The notes below the pieces were generated by a model. It did not search any database. It saw nothing but the letters and a program-made list of their open reading frames with translations, and was not told the DNA's origin. DNA of 6,624 nucleotides from Acidobacteriaceae bacterium (GTDB lineage Bacteria; Acidobacteriota; Terriglobia; Terriglobales; Acidobacteriaceae): contig PLKU01000548.1 of the NCBI GenBank assembly GCA_003140705.1, forward strand, positions 1 through 6,624. The letters are read 5' to 3'. A program made the translations under genes and the position numbers. Shown here one piece after another: positions 5,774 through 6,624 of the stretch (position 1 is the first letter of the stretch; every line of letters begins with the position of its first letter).

Positions 5774-6403
5774 ATGCAGATCACATCCCAGGACGTCCTC
5801 ATCGTCATCGACGTGCAGAACGATTTCTGCCCCGGCGGTGCTCTTGCTGTCGCTCATGGCGATTTCGTCATCCCTCCCATTCACCAAGTCGCGCCGCACT
5901 TCCAACACATCGCCTTCACCCAGGACTGGCACCCTGCGAACCACTCTTCCTTTGCCTCCGCACACCTCGGAAAAACCCCTTACGAACAGATCGACCTCCC
6001 CTACGGCACGCAAACCCTCTGGCCCGACCATTGCGTGCAGGGCAGCAGGGGTGCAGAGTTTCACCCCAACCTGCATCTCCCCCAAGCCGAGCTGATCCTC
6101 CGCAAAGGCTTTCGCCCGCAGATCGACTCCTACTCCGCCTTCTTTGAAAACGACCGCGTCACGCCCACCGGTCTCGCCGGCTATCTCAGCGAGCGCAACC
6201 TCAACCGCATCTTCCTCGTCGGCCTCGCCTACGATTTCTGCGTCGGCTACTCAGCACTCGATGCGCGACGGCTCGGCCTTGAGACCATCGTCATCCGCGA
6301 CGCCTGCCGCGCCATCGATCTCAGCGGTTCAGTCGCCGCAATTGAGGCCGCTTTCGCCCAGGAGGGTGTCACGCTGATTGAAAGTGCAAGGCTCCTCGCC
6401 TGA
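5774..6403 (+). CDS. pncA: Nicotinamidase (PncA), isochorismatase-like hydrolase family
   Basis: A 209-aa cytoplasmic enzyme predicted to hydrolyse nicotinamide to nicotinate and ammonia, feeding NAD+ salvage. The catalytic triad is present: Asp13 in IVIDVQNDFCPGG (10-22), Lys111 in LRKGF, and Cys156 in GLAYDFCVGYSALDA (150-164). Metal ligands are the Asp51/His53 pair in TQDWHPANHSSFAS (49-62), with His57 also available, and His86 in WPDHCVQG (83-90). The length is near the E. coli enzyme (about 213 aa). The N-terminal half, GGALAV, DWHPANH and WPDHCVQGS, is very like other bacterial nicotinamidases. The start is the ATG at 5774, with GGGGA at 5762-5766, 7 nt upstream. A GTG at 5705 in the same frame lies inside the preceding gene and before the conserved region, so it is not the start. 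It follows the NTF2-like gene by 19 bp. All key residues are intact, in contrast to the relic at 5129-5221. Confidence 0.95.
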   Translation: MQITSQDVLIVIDVQNDFCPGGALAVAHGDFVIPPIHQVAPHFQHIAFTQDWHPANHSSFASAHLGKTPYEQIDLPYGTQTLWPDHCVQGSRGAEFHPNLHLPQAELILRKGFRPQIDSYSAFFENDRVTPTGLAGYLSERNLNRIFLVGLAYDFCVGYSALDARRLGLETIVIRDACRAIDLSGSVAAIEAAFAQEGVTLIESARLLA

Positions 6404-6419
6404 CATTGCCGTCCCCCGA

Positions 6420-6425
6420 TAGAAT
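6420..6425 (+). promoter_or_regulatory. Possible -10 element, TAGAAT
   Basis: TAGAAT is one mismatch from TATAAT and lies 34 nt before the ATG at 6460, in the 56-bp gap after pncA. No -35 element is recognisable at the usual spacing, since the sequence 17 bp upstream is the end of pncA. It is weak evidence that the last gene has its own promoter. Confidence 0.25.
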
Positions 6426-6459
6426 CAATCCAGGCCCAGCGGATCGCCGGCCCCCAATT

Positions 6460-6624
6460 ATGTCGCGAAACCTCTACATCCTGGCCGCAACCCTCCTGTT
6501 CTTCGCGCTGGTCTCAGCGGGCATGTCGCTGGTGCCTTCGAGCTTCCAGCCCGGCCTGCCGGTCAACGGATCTTTGTGGCGCACAGTCGCTTTGTTTCTG
6601 CTTCTAGGAGGCCTTGGCGCGGCG
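6460..6624 (+). CDS. Small membrane protein, 3' end beyond the window (partial)
   Basis: An open frame starting MSRNLYILAATLLFFALVSA runs in frame to the window end, giving 55 codons. The first hydrophobic segment spans about residues 5-25. A short loop with SLVPSSFQPGLPVNGSLWR (23-41) follows, then a second segment begins (TVALFLLLGGLG, about 42-53). This fits a small inner-membrane protein of two or more helices. I cannot name a family from this fragment. The ribosome site is poor: only a GGA-like match (6441-6443) lies about 16 nt before the ATG, so the start is less certain than the frame. It follows pncA on the same strand after 56 bp and may be in the same transcript. Codon use matches pncA. 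Confidence 0.6.
   Translation, partial: MSRNLYILAATLLFFALVSAGMSLVPSSFQPGLPVNGSLWRTVALFLLLGGLGAA

Overview
The window is a GC-rich bacterial chromosomal segment. My best guess at origin is an Acidobacteriota (Terriglobia/Acidobacteriaceae-like) genome. This rests on the strongly C/G-biased third codon positions, on an Ala-rich small protein with an 'NPYAAAAEKA...RKKL' start that resembles small proteins I associate with that phylum, and on the mix of a secreted beta-helix protein with DoxX-like and NTF2-like proteins. It is inference from memory, not a database result. I see no CRISPR array, tRNA, rRNA, insertion sequence or phage gene.

Layout from left to right. Bases 1-147 hold no gene I can support. 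At 148-414 (+) is an 88-aa small hypothetical protein. At 496-2493 (+) is a full-length iron-sulfur superfamily 2 DNA helicase of the DinG/YoaA (XPD-like) family, closer to YoaA. It converges, with a 52-bp gap, on a secreted right-handed beta-helix protein of the pectate-lyase superfamily (2546-4114, -). Upstream of that on the same strand is a multi-pass DoxX-like membrane protein (4221-4781, -). Bases 4782-5128 have no convincing gene but carry two perfect inverted repeats built on the same half-site, GAACTC, plus two GC-rich dyads. Divergent from the DoxX-like gene runs a rightward set: a decayed N-terminal fragment of a nicotinamidase (5129-5221), a secreted NTF2/SnoaL-like protein (5248-5754), an intact nicotinamidase pncA (5774-6403) and the start of a small membrane protein cut by the window edge (6460-6624).

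The housekeeping functions are genome maintenance (helicase) and NAD+ salvage (PncA, nicotinamide to nicotinate). The segment between about 4.1 and 5.8 kb looks like accessory or rearranged DNA. The NTF2-like gene sits between a broken and an intact pncA start, and the broken copy has lost its catalytic aspartate and everything after about codon 31. I did not find a complete undescribed multi-gene system. The most unusual signals are this pncA relic, its in-frame continuation to an ATGA overlap with the next gene, and the paired GAACTC inverted repeats in the divergent intergenic region.
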